Shown here piece by piece: positions 1-11,900 of a stretch of DNA of 64,000 nucleotides. Origin of the DNA: Cyanoderma ruficeps (Eukaryota; Chordata; Aves; Passeriformes; Timaliidae); assembly GCA_008694505.1 (NCBI GenBank), contig VZDJ01000052.1, forward strand, positions 8,642,160 to 8,706,159. The letters run 5' to 3'. Position 1 is the stretch's first letter. Each line of letters starts with the position of its first letter. The notes below the pieces were generated by a model, which was not told the origin of the DNA, did no database searches, and saw only the letters and a program-made list of their open reading frames with translations. The translations under genes were made by a program, and so were the position numbers.

Positions 1-3000
1 CACACGAGCTCAGGGATGAATCCATTGCACAGCAGGTGAGAACAGGTCCCTTGGCACAGCTGAACTCACTACAAGCATTGAGCACCCGAGACACTTGATG
101 CATACAAAAACATATTTTGGGTGGGTTTTCTTTTTTTCTTTCCACCTGGCTGCCTTCCAGTGGGAGTGCATGCATCATCATGGGAATGCAATTCTTCTCT
201 GCTCAGGGAAGAAAGAAGAAATTTTAGGAGAATTTGGGAGGAGCTCTTTCTACCCCCATCCCACAACGTCCTTTAGCCTGCCAGGAATCACACACCTGAG
301 TACTCAGAAATTGCAAATCTGGACATTTGAGGATCAAATTCTATTGCCCTTGCTTGCATTAAGCACATTTCCTCTGATTACAACAGTTAAAAAGCCATGT
401 GTGAACTGCTGCTCACATTCCCTTATGTGAGGTGAAATACATTCCACTGTAGGATTCTTATCACCACATTTGAATTGGAATAGCACCAAAAAGACAAGTA
501 CGAAGAAAATAAGCATCAATCTGCTAAATACTGCACAAACAGTTATCACACTGAGTAAATGACAGACCCTAAAGCTTTTGGTGCACAGTATTGAATCATT
601 GTAGAAATTACAATTTCTCTGCCTTGCAGAAAACAGCTGTTGTCTTCTTGGGCAAAGGCTAAATGAAATTTCCAATGACATTATCATTCAAAAAGACTGT
701 TATGAGCAAATCAAGTCTGTCCCTTGTGGGTATTTAAATTGTGAACTGAAAGTGAAAATAAGAATAGGATAAGCCTTGCTACTTTGCTCTCTCCCTGCTG
801 CCACACAAACCTGCTGTCACCTTTCTCCTGTTGTCATCTGCAGCTCACAGGATGGGATCTGTGACATTCTGCTTTACACATGACATAACCAGCCAGATTG
901 TTCCTCCCCCAGCCCACAGGAGTGGCACATGTGGCTGTGGCTGAGTGCTGGCCAAGAGCTCTGCTAATGCCCTCTGCTCTGACTGGAGAAAGTGAGGGTG
1001 GCCAAAGGCAGCAAAAAGGGAGGAATTTGGGGACTGGAGTAAAAAAGAGAGACAGTGACAGAAACAGCACTGGATATGGTCCAGTACTGAGTCAGGCTCT
1101 GCTTTTTTTTTTCTTTCTGCTGCACATTTGTGGTGTGAAAAGTTGGTGGGGCGGGGGGTTTCAATTTGCGTGGACTGAGACGTAAGCAGCTATTTTAGGG
1201 AAGCAGAAAAACTCTTCCCTTTCAGTCTAACCCCCCTAGGAATCTGAAATTCAAGAAAAATAAAAAGGCTGGCAAATGGTAAAGTGCTCTTGAAAGGCAG
1301 CATGCAGGCACAGAGCATTCCCCTAGACACTGTTCCAAATGTCACTCTGGTATTAAACCCTGCCCTGCTCACATCCGATGCTGGCTGTGCCCAGCTTTTA
1401 ATTCAGCTGGGAACCTCAGCCCAATGAAAGCTCCCAGAGAACACACTGCTTAAACACCCCGGATTTAATAAACCACAGAGAAAACCAGCTGCAATATGAA
1501 CTACAAATTAACACTCCTTATCTGCTGAAGGCCAAGAGATAAACACCACCGCCACCTCACAGAGCTGTCTCTAAGCAACCAGGCCCCACAGGCCAGGGCA
1601 GCAGGGATGGGCAGAAGCAGGAGCAGAACATAAACGGCATCACTTCGAGCTGTGCCCCAAGAGCCTGAGGGTGATGATCCATCCTCAGCCAGGCCCCAGA
1701 GCAATGGGTTTTGGATGTAACTGGCTGTGAGCAGCTGCTGGAAGTGCAGCAGCACACAGGGACTTCTGTCGCTGCAAACATCACGTGTGTCTTCGAAGGG
1801 ATGGGCACCAACTTAACACTGAGATTTTATTTCCACCAGGTAACTCCTTCCCCTGGAGCTCCTAACCATTCTAAAAACACAAACAGCAAATTCAAGAACT
1901 CTTCAAGTAGGTATGCTTACAGTGGTTTAATTTGTATGATTCTCGAGGCAGTAAGAAACCTTAAGCATCCTATTTGTCTCAAACACTGCTTAAGATCTAA
2001 GGTTAAAGATTCTATTATTTAAGGGAAACCTTCTTTGAAACATAAATAATGATTTTTTAAAAAATTTACACAGCTGAAAATATCAACTGTCAGTTGAAGC
2101 TATTATCCAGCAGATGAGGGCATCCAGGGGCTTTGTTAAACTGCAATTATCTGCTGCTTCCCTGTTATACACAAAGCCTTGGGAACTCAGCCTGACTCAC
2201 CCTGTCTGTGCAAAGGCACCGATTTCCCAGAGGAAACTCTGCTGAGGCCTCTGGAGCTAATTGCTCAGCTGCTAATTAGGCATTAGGAGAGCACAAGGAG
2301 GTGACTGTAAGAACAGCAGTGTGCAAGCTCAGGTGCACAGACAATGCTCTGCTGGAAGACCCTCTCCTTACCCACAGCCAAACATCCCAAAGGGCTTCCA
2401 AACCCTGACAGAGAATCCAACAGCAGCATCCCCAAGCCAAGCCTCTGCCTTCTCTGCTGCTGAAAATCACAATTATCCCCCCATGCCAAGACCCTTACCA
2501 GCACTGCTCTGCCCACAGGGAAGACTCACCATGTGAATCAGCTTTTCTTCCTGTGAGCAGGAGGGTTTTTTCAGTAAAATGAGGGATTTTTCCTTCTTTG
2601 AATCTGTGACTTGCAGTATTGGTTTTTTTATACATGGAAGGCTCTAATTCAGCCCCAGATCATATTTGTATTTAAACTCATCCTATTTCAGAATAAAAGC
2701 TTCAAACAGGTGAGAAACAATCTTGCCTACCTGATTTTCACTGTTTAACATTTGTAAAAATTTCATGGAGGAAATCTGTGTCCTATGGTGCCTGAAGCAG
2801 CTTTGTCACTTTAGTGACATTGCACAGATGAAGCAAATGATAGTTATTTCTGTTTATATTTTTTTCCCAGCCTAGAAATTGTCAATTCCAGTCTTGTCTA
2901 TTCTCATTTTTTCCCCAGCTGAATCTGCAGAGTTAGCTCTTTCTGACCCAAGAAGCACTTCCTAAGGAACCCTATTTTACTAAGAGGGATGAAATTCCAG

Positions 3001-3902
3001 AATTCAAAAAAGGATTTTGCTGTGCCCACCTCTTCAGCCAAGAGCTGAGAAAGACCCTTGGGAGCCTGAGTTACCCAAGGATACCTCTCCTGGAGAGGAA
3101 GAGGCTCTGAAGACAACATTCTTCATGGTTCCAAGGTGAAAAACAAGCAAGGAGAAATCTTTCCTGCTTTTGGCAAGGCTCACAAAGGAAAGACTCTGAA
3201 TTTTTAGAATTTTGCTGATGTGGCCATTCAGAACTGATGAAATTGTGAGCTAAAATTAAAATTGGAATTGAAAATCTATCTGGATGAGAATTAGTGATCA
3301 TAGACCAGGCTAGCAAAAAAAAAAGAAGAAGAATCTTGGAGAGTTATTAAATTCTATTTTTCAAGGCTTTAACAAACCCTTTTACAGAGGCAAGAATGGG
3401 GCCCAACAGGCGGTACACTGAATGCTGAAAACATCAGTTTGAGGATGGGGCTGACATAAAAAGAGGAAAACTACCACTTGTTCTGAAATATTCAGTAATG
3501 GCCCCTTGGCAATGACAGGAAACAGCCCTAGATTACAAGTATGCTTGAGGAAGCATCACTCTACTTGCAATTATTGAAAACACAAAGCAATATCCTTTCT
3601 TTATACACTAAATAGTTGGTCTCTCATTCAGCCACACATTTTCAGCAATCAAGAGGACCAATAATCTCCAGCTAATGCCTTTGGCAAGAATAAGCAGACA
3701 GCCCTCACTGGAGATAAACTGCTCCAGGCCCAACATCAGTTTACAAACATTCCACCTTCTGCATCTCCTTGGAGAGGGATGTTTATGACAGTTTGCCTGG
3801 AAAAACAGGAAATGATGCTAGTCATACAGCTAAAATACAAGGGGAACAGCCTGCCATGACAGTGGTTCTTTCATAATAAGAACAGACTAGAAGACTGACA
3901 AA

Positions 3903-4107
3903 TTTAAAGATAAAATATAAAATTAAAATATAATATATATGATATAAAATATAGGATAAAATATGAATATAGAATATAGAATAAAATATGAATATATAAT
4001 TCAGAATATAACACAAATATATAAAATATAGAATAAAATATAAAATAAATATAGGATATAAATAGAAAATTTAAATAAATATTTATATTAAAATATAAAT
4101 ATTTGCT
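3903..4107. repeat. AT-rich low-complexity block
   Basis: About 200 bp consist almost wholly of A and T, built from imperfect repeats of ATAAAATATA / GAATATAGAATA-like words. It is a degenerate AT microsatellite or minisatellite inside the presumed SHLD1 intron. No coding capacity is evident beyond compositional open frames. Confidence 0.8.
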
Positions 4108-4401
4108 TTATTTACAGATTGTGTGAACTTGGAAAAGGAGATGGGGTGAGAGGTTGGTCAGTGTACTCGGCCTTCCCTTGCCATTGCAGCACCTGAAAGT
4201 CCAACTCATTAATCTGAACTCCCAAAAACACCCACAGAGGTTACACTGCAGAGGTAAACAGGCATTTCAGCCCTGCACACCTGGGGACACCACTGACTTG
4301 ACACAGACAGAAATGCAGTTTCTTGACCAAGAAAATTCTGCAAAACAGGGGTATTTTTCAAGCATCCCTCTTGACTTGTAGGTGAAATTATACTACCTGT
4401 A

Positions 4402-4639
4402 AATACTTTTGAGAACAAAAGAGTTATGAGCTGTAGTGCTGTCATTACCCATCTTCATGGCAAGTCCTGCTCTTGGAGACCTGAACCCTGATGTGGAGCT
4501 GAGGCCTGGATCCCACAGAGGGTCTATTGTAAAACAGCTGCTGAGAGGAAGGGAAAAGGCTGCAAAAATGAGAAGAGGTACAAAACTGAGTCAAGTAAGG
4601 CAGAGGAAGGTGAAAACTCTGTTAAACACAACTTCCTCT
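4402..4639. repeat. Duplicated segment B, copy 1
   Basis: This 238-bp stretch reappears at 6304-6542 in the same orientation with only scattered substitutions, roughly 95% identity by eye. Both copies contain the words GAACAAAAGAGTTATGAGC and GGTCTATTGTAAAACAGC. The offset is about 1.9 kb. Both copies happen to be open in one plus-strand frame, but the flanks do not extend the frame, so I do not call a gene. It may be a fragment of a dispersed repeat or a local duplication. Confidence 0.85.
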
Positions 4640-6210
4640 CAATTTTTCACCCCTGCAACCTACAGACTTGTATGTCTCCTTAGGTGCCTTTGTGTGAATT
4701 TGTTCAGCTTTGTACCACCTTACAGTTAGGTCCAGATCTGAGATTGGTGCATTGATTTTCAGGAGTGCTGAAGACACAGATGCTCCCACACCAAATTTAA
4801 AAGAAGACAGAGAGATTTTAGCTGTGTGGAACACAATGCCATCTAAGCTTTAACTTCACTAAATCTTCAGGAGCAGATCACTGCAAGTTCTCCAGCAGAA
4901 GGACAAGAGGGTACAGTTGTGATTATCAGACAAAAATGAAAGATCAGGATCTTAAAATGTAAGGGCAGAAGCAGAATACTGCAAGACCTGCTCAGAGATG
5001 GATTGATTCCCTCTAGATGGGAGTGAAACAGCTCAATGTGTGCAGCCTGTACCTCTTCAGACCAAAGGTCTTTACCTCCAGTCAGCACTGATCTTTCACA
5101 AAGAACAACACAGGAACATTTGCAGAGATGGTTTCCTGAATTTACTTGCAATAAGATGGCTTTGAAACCATGATTCTTGTCTGTGTCACGCTCCTGGAAA
5201 CATGCTGCACCGCAGACAAACACAGAAAGGCTCACTCTCCTTTTAGCAGGAATACAAGAATAAAACCAACAAATAATCTCAAAAAAACACAGGCAGATAG
5301 CAGGTACAAAGGTAAATAAAACTACTGATCTCCTGGTGAAAGTCTGAAGGCAGAAAGAGGCATTTTCCCAGTCTCCCTGCAGGCCTGATGTGGCTGTGAG
5401 CACTGAACAGGCTGTGCAGAGATGTACAGAAAAGAGCAGCCCCACATCCCCCCCAGCCATGGGGGCTGTGAGGTCACACAGCTTGGGGCTTCCTTCTTCT
5501 GCACTGCCAGTGGGAGCCTGGGCACCAGACATGGATTAAAAATGAGAAAACAGACTCAAAAATAAGAATGGAAGCAAGATACCAATCTCCACCTATCGGT
5601 TTGCACAGGCTAATAAATGAAATGGCCTGACACTGAAAAAAAAATCAGTGTCAGGTACATCAAACAGTCATCAAGGAAATTTTCTTGAGACAGAAAACTC
5701 AAACTGCACAGACTACAATGAAAAGCAAACAAGATATACAAGTTTAATAACTTGGGAGACGTTTTCTCATCACTAGTCTGTGACATTTTGGCTTGCTGCT
5801 TGAAAGGTATATATTGAATAAATATTTGAGCCATCTAATTTTGCTGCAGTATTACTAAAAATCAGGTAATGAACAGAAATTGGACAAGAGCAATGGGTGC
5901 ATTTATAGACTATTCACAAATGCTGGAGGCTTGAGAACCACAAGGGCTTTTGCTTAATTACCTACGTGCTGTTTTGGGAATCACAGAAAATCTCTTCCAT
6001 CAGAACTAGCTTGAGAGAAAATTGGGCTTTGAACAGAATTGTTCTGCCATTTAATCCACCAGCTTTCTGCAGGAATTGCTCTGTGGCTAACAAACCAAGC
6101 ACCTGAAAACTGCAATTGGAAATGGTTATAACATAAAGAAGGATATTAGGAGTGAATCCTCAGGGCTGCATTTGCCTACCCAACTTTTTCTAGGTGGTGC
6201 CACGGCTGTG

Positions 6211-6292
6211 GTACTCTGTGCTTCTGAATGGAATGAGAAAATCCAAGCACAGAGCAGCAGGGAGAAGGTCCTTGACAAGGAGTATGACTTTA
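6211..6292. repeat. Duplicated segment A, copy 1
   Basis: This stretch of about 82 bp recurs at 6545-6625 in the same orientation. The right half is almost unchanged and includes GAGAAGGTCCTTGACAAGGA, while the left half has several substitutions. It sits directly upstream of segment B copy 2, giving an A-B-A' order. Confidence 0.85.
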
Positions 6293-6303
6293 CACAAGTC
6301 CTG

Positions 6304-6542
6304 AATACTTCTGAGAACAAAAGAGTTATGAGCTGTAGTGCTGTCATCACTCATCTTCATGGCAAGTCCTGCTCTTGGAGACCTGAACCCTGATGTGGAG
6401 CTGATGCCTGGATCCCACAGAGGGTCTATTGTAAAACAGCTGCTGAGGGGAAGGGAAAAGGCTGCAAAAATGAGAAGAGGTACAAAACTGAGTCAAGTAA
6501 GGGCAGAGGAAGGTGAAAACTCTGTTAAATACAACTCCCTCT
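6304..6542. repeat. Duplicated segment B, copy 2
   Basis: This is the second copy of the 238-bp segment found at 4402-4639. It is flanked on both sides by copies of segment A, so the A-B unit of about 333 bp was probably tandemly repeated before the array was broken up. Confidence 0.85.
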
Positions 6543-6544
6543 GA

Positions 6545-6625
6545 TACTCAGTGCTTCTGAAGGGACTGAGAAAACCTAAATACAGAGCAGAAGGGAGAAG
6601 GTCCTTGACAAGGAGTATGACTTTA
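6545..6625. repeat. Duplicated segment A, copy 2
   Basis: This is the second copy of segment A (see 6211-6292). It begins immediately after segment B copy 2 and ends at CTTTAAAAGC, where similarity to copy 1 stops. Confidence 0.85.
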
Positions 6626-8912
6626 AAAGCTATAAAGAAGAAAAAAAACCACTGAGCAAGCAAGTCTCCATGGCCATCCTCTGACTTTGTCCTCTCAAGC
6701 AGTCACGAGGAAGGCTTGGCAAGGCAAAAAACCAAAAAACATTCCCTTGGCCCTCAAAGGGCAAACAGCAAATGGTTCCAGTCACTGCAGACTTGTTTAT
6801 ATCCTTTCACCTGGCTCTACAGCCTTAAGTCCTGCTTTTTGTGAAAACTTCTTAGCCATGAGCAGGACTGGGGGCACCCAAACCTCTCAGTTCTGCCCCA
6901 AATCAAACATTTCACTCGAATTAACTGCGGACACAACTCTGGGTAAATGACGAAGGCAAGTGAGAGCTGAACTCCCGTTTACAAAGCAAACAAAATAAAA
7001 CAAAACTTGTGTTGTCCATTCCATGTAATCCTCACACAGCACCAGGATGCCTCTCCTAGGAGGACATTCCATCAGGAAAGAGCCCGGTGCTGTGTGTGAA
7101 GCATTTGCTCAGAGCTCTTTAGCAACTCCTTCAACTACTGACGAACTGTGGTTAGTGATAGTTACTGCAACTAAATACTTGGGAAGAGAAAATTCCATTA
7201 ATTCCTGCAAAATAAGGTTGTAAAAGGATAGGTAACCAGAGCAAGTTAGGGCAACTCCGCTGTTCCTTTATTAAATGAAACATTTTTCACCCACCTGACA
7301 CCCTAAGATTGCCTAACTGAAAACACCTACTTCATGCAAAAATAATCACAAAAGGTAGGGAAAGAAGGAAAACTACTAAAAACTTAACCCATGTGCTATA
7401 TACTGGTATAAATATTTTGATCCATTACAAATAAGAAAGAACCACTCTCCAACTATTTTTCAAGGCGATGTGGGAGTCTTTGTGTGACTTTCACAGAGCA
7501 GGGAGATGAGTAATGCTTGTGTTTGTTTAGAATTTGTTCTCTGAGTAAGGGCTGGAGAGACTGCAGAAGCAGATAGGAGGAAACACCAGCAAGTTCAGAA
7601 TTTATGATCAGACTCCCAAAACTCCACAGCTCTTTTGTTTTAAAATGTGAAGCCACCAACGTAATTGGGGCATTTGGAAATTCCCACTGCTCTTCTGTCA
7701 TGTGGGTGGGAACACAGGTGCAACCACATCCAAAAATGGCAGGGAATTAATGATACTCATTAGCACTCCTGGTAAACATTAATACAAACAGAATTAATAG
7801 TATTAATCATATTAATATGGCCATTCACCTATTCAAAAGAAAAAGCAAATATTTAACATAATGAATGCCTGAAAAATTATATTTTTATTCAATGATAACA
7901 TTGTGCAATGATGAAATTTAATGATAATATTGTACAATATGAGTATGATATGAAACAGATCCTTAAGAGTGAAGGTAAAGTCCATTCTTCAAATAAAAAG
8001 GAAAGTTTACCACTGGGCAATTCCTACATCTAAGCTGGAGATCCTCCTGCCAGCTGTGTCCCAGTACCAGCCCAAGTCTCCTGGTTCTTATCTGACACTG
8101 GCTGGTGGGTGGGATCTGACAGCCCACATAATTCAGCAGATCGTACATTGGGGTAATTTTCTTTTAACTCTTTTTAAATCTCAAGAAGTTCACGATCAGC
8201 TCAAGAATTATGTTTTAAAAGGCCTAAGAGTAGGTGATTCAAACAGGTTGGATTTTGTGATTGCAGCACATACATCTGTTTTATTTCTAAATAAAATGGA
8301 ACTCTGAAAGAAAGGCTTCAGTGAACCTTTCCAGCTCAAGTTTTGGGATTTGTCTTCAAAGGCTACTTAACAGGGTTTTTTTAGATCACATGTGGGGAAC
8401 GTGAGGACATTAGTAGGTAATTTGTGTTCCACTGCCTTGACAAGCTGCTACCTTAATCTCTCTCATTTCCTCCCAAGCCATCTGAAAGCCTCTGCAAGAG
8501 GACACTTCTGCACAGAACAGACACCTGAGCATCTTAAAAAACGTGCAGCTGCACATACAAAAGCACACCAGAAAATGCTCATATTCAAAAGTGACTTGGA
8601 CTTGAACATGATTAAATTACAAAAAAGGTGTCTATGTGCATTTCCCATTAACTAAACTAAGTCATGAACAGCTGTCAGAAAATAAAACTGATATTCAGGA
8701 GACCCCTCAGCTTTGAGGTTTTAAAACCTCTATGTTTATAGCACAGGAGTTTTTTATTCCCTTCACTCTACAGACAAATCCATTTCCCACTTCTACATTC
8801 TTCCGCTTCCCCTTGGCCACATTCACTGCTCAAGTTTAGTCGTGACTCTTAAGACAATGGAAAATATACCCGATGCCTCCTTGAGCTGGAAAAATGTTTA
8901 ATGCATTAAGGG

Positions 8913-8938
8913 CACACACACACACACACAAAAAAAAA
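8913..8938. repeat. (CA)9 microsatellite followed by poly-A
   Basis: Nine uninterrupted CA dinucleotides run directly into eight or nine A residues. It is a simple repeat and likely length-variable. Confidence 0.9.
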
Positions 8939-11900
8939 TTGGTGCCCTTGAGTAAGTAATTGAATCAGGATAAAACAAAGGTTGACTGAGAATTTAAATA
9001 AAACAAATACATCTGTCTGCTGCCCTCTCTGCAGCTGCTGTCACTCTTACTTTAGAAAAAAAAAATGAGAGGCCAGTCTGCTGCAGCACAGCCTTGCCAG
9101 AGTCCAGGGATGAAGGGATTCACACAGAGGTGGAGACAAAAGGTGGATTTTAGTGACACAGCACTCTGATCCAAAGCCAAAATCTAAGCCACAAGCAGAG
9201 CACAAAGAGCAAAGTGAAGCCATCCTAAGGAAACCCTGCAAGGTTAATCGTGGGGTGTGCTCTTGCCACTTCTTTTTTAGGAGTCCACCATCACTACTGT
9301 GTACTACAGAGCTTAAAAGATTTGGCGGTTTTTTGGAGCTTTATTTTTTTTCCAAACAATTTGGCTCAACAATTCATGCTCCTACCAAACCATGAGGAAA
9401 AGGAGGCACGGGAAAAGTTGTTTAAGTCTGCTCATGGTCAACAAAACAGACATTACAGGTTTATTATAATTGCACAAAGAGCCCTAAGCTTTTAAAATGC
9501 AATTTACATGAGAGGAGACGAAAGGATTTTGAACTCTTTAGCAAAAACCAGCCCAAGGAAAAAAAAAGTGACAGAAAAGAAATTACATCCTGGCTACAAG
9601 TAAATGATATTACAGACAGCTAGTTGTCCAACAGGAACACTTTGGACTGTGATACACATCAAAATAAATCTAATTACCCCTAAAAATCAGAGAATCTCTA
9701 GGTTTACCTAAAAACCAGGAAATGAGCTTTTAATTGTTTTCACTGCAGACACAAACAGAAGACACTTATTAACTTACTGGGCTCAAGAGAGGTAATTATT
9801 TGCAGCAGATGCATCTGTAAGAGCAATTCTGTGACAGCTCCAGATTTAATCTGTCTTTGTTTTATGAAGACCATCTGCACAAATTACTTTTGCCCTCAGA
9901 TCTTGGGTTTTGAGGAGAACTGTGCTCAGACAGAATGCAAAAAGTCAATTATAGCCCAGTATCAGGCTGATACTGATGCTAGAGACACATGCTGCAGCCT
10001 CAGTCTAATGAAAAGCCCCTAGCTGAAAACAGAATTTAATTTCCTTTAAAAAAAAAAAACAAATCCAAACACTCGCCAGTTTTGTAAAAATATTAAAAAT
10101 ACTATGAAAAAAAGATGAGCAGATTATTGAGCGCATATGAAAGGGAGAACATTTGAAAAGTTTCTTGCCAGGAAACAAGCTGAGAAGTATTTTAATAAAG
10201 TAGTCCCTTACAGCTAATGTGCTGTTTCATTCTGCAATATCACCCCAAGAGCAGAACACCTAGGCAACAATATTCTGAACAATTCTCTAAATCCACAGAC
10301 TTGGAAAGTGTTTAACAAGAGATGCCAACAGCTCCACGTTAGCTTTCCCAAAGCCATTTCCCAGGTCACTGCTGACTAGAGCAAGGCTTCAGCTCCTGTC
10401 CAAGCATCACATCCCTCATCTGCAGGGCATTCAGTGTCTGCAGCTCTGGAGAGAGAGAAAAGCTGCCCTAGGTTTTATTGATTTACTCCAATTAATCCCC
10501 TGTGTGAACTATACCCTCCACACCAAGGGTCATGGGCAGTAGAATTTTAGGAGCTATCCAGAAAATAAGAAGCCATACAAATTGCAGCTCCTTTGGATGC
10601 ACCTGCCCTCCCCAAGAGAGCTCTCTGTACCAAGGTTGACTGCCCTGCCTTAGTTTTTTTGCCTTTAAGCAGGACTTAACGTGCACCAAAGCACATTTTG
10701 GACAGGGACACATTTTAAAGACTGCACTGAGCTTTAGGGAATATTCACATGAACGTTAACGAGGCCAGAGATGTTCCCACAAACACTCAGAGGGGGAGAA
10801 CAAGGATGTTTTTTGGGCAAAGTGTTACAGAAGATGACAAGCCAAGAGTTAAATCAGCGCAGTCACTTCTGTAGCTTCATTTGTCACTACAGTAAGAGCC
10901 ATCAGGGATTTTCTTCAGGGTGTTCTGAAGAAAAGTAAAATCCACAGGAACCCATTGGTCCCAGAAATAACTGTTTACAAATTGGCAATCAGCAGCGTTT
11001 TGCAAAAGGAAAACCCCAGACACATTACCAGATGTAACAGCCTCCAAAGCAGCAGCGAAGCCTGATTGTTTTCTCATGCAATAATCAAGTGAGGGAAGCA
11101 GATTGCTGCAGTAAGATAATGATTTATTGGCTGAGAAAAGCTCCTGAGCTCTGTTTGAGAGGTGAGGAGAAAGGGAGGGCCCAGCTATTGCTTGGCAGGG
11201 CTTCACAAAGCTTGGAAGGTTCAAGTAAACACCTTCACTGAGGCTGCTAAAGCAAAGAAAGCCTCCTGTCTTCCCTCCAATTTGGCCACCCCACTGCTTT
11301 TGGGATCACTCCTGCCTTAATGCCTGCCCCAAGATCCCATAGGAACAGAGATGGGCAGGACCTTGTGGCACATAGAATTGTAGTATTTCTAAGGAGGCCA
11401 AATTTGGCTCTAGCTCCAATAGCACAGCCATGAAATAACGTGGTTTGTTCCATGGCTTTCCTGCAAGAGCATTCAGCTCAGTCTGATCCCCACACATTTG
11501 TTTAGTACAGCTTTGGAAAGGGAAATTCTGGTTGTAGTCTATAGGTGAGAGACTCCTGCCAGATCCTCTCGGAAGGATTCCCTCCTGAAATCATATTGAG
11601 AAGTGGTTAAAATGGTTTGTTGGTTTATTTGTTTACTTACAGGAGGATCAGGAGAGGGGAAACCATCATTATAACCCCAGCAAGCACAGGCTTCCACACC
11701 TCAACACACAGCTGGGCACTGGCATCTACAAACAGCACAGTGCCTTTGTTCTGGGATAGCGGGAGAAATATTTTGGCAAACACAGCATGTAACAAAGAAG
11801 GTTATTAGACTGAAGCATTTAAACCAGCCACATGCACTTTTTAAAGATGGATTACTGCCTGAAAGACACCATTAGGTTTTATATCCCCTCATTCTAACTC

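Noticed and set aside
4867..5532. 221-codon minus-strand open frame in the SHLD1 gene region
   Set aside because: It has no recognisable domain, no convincing splice boundaries and no resemblance to later SHLD1 segments. A frame of this length is plausible by chance in 128 kb of two-strand noncoding DNA.
8445..8500. Possible small minus-strand exon containing FQMA
   Set aside because: The FQMA word echoes the SHLD1 SFQMARV motif and splice-like signals flank it, but the surrounding residues (WEEMREIK) do not match. A four-residue match is not evidence.
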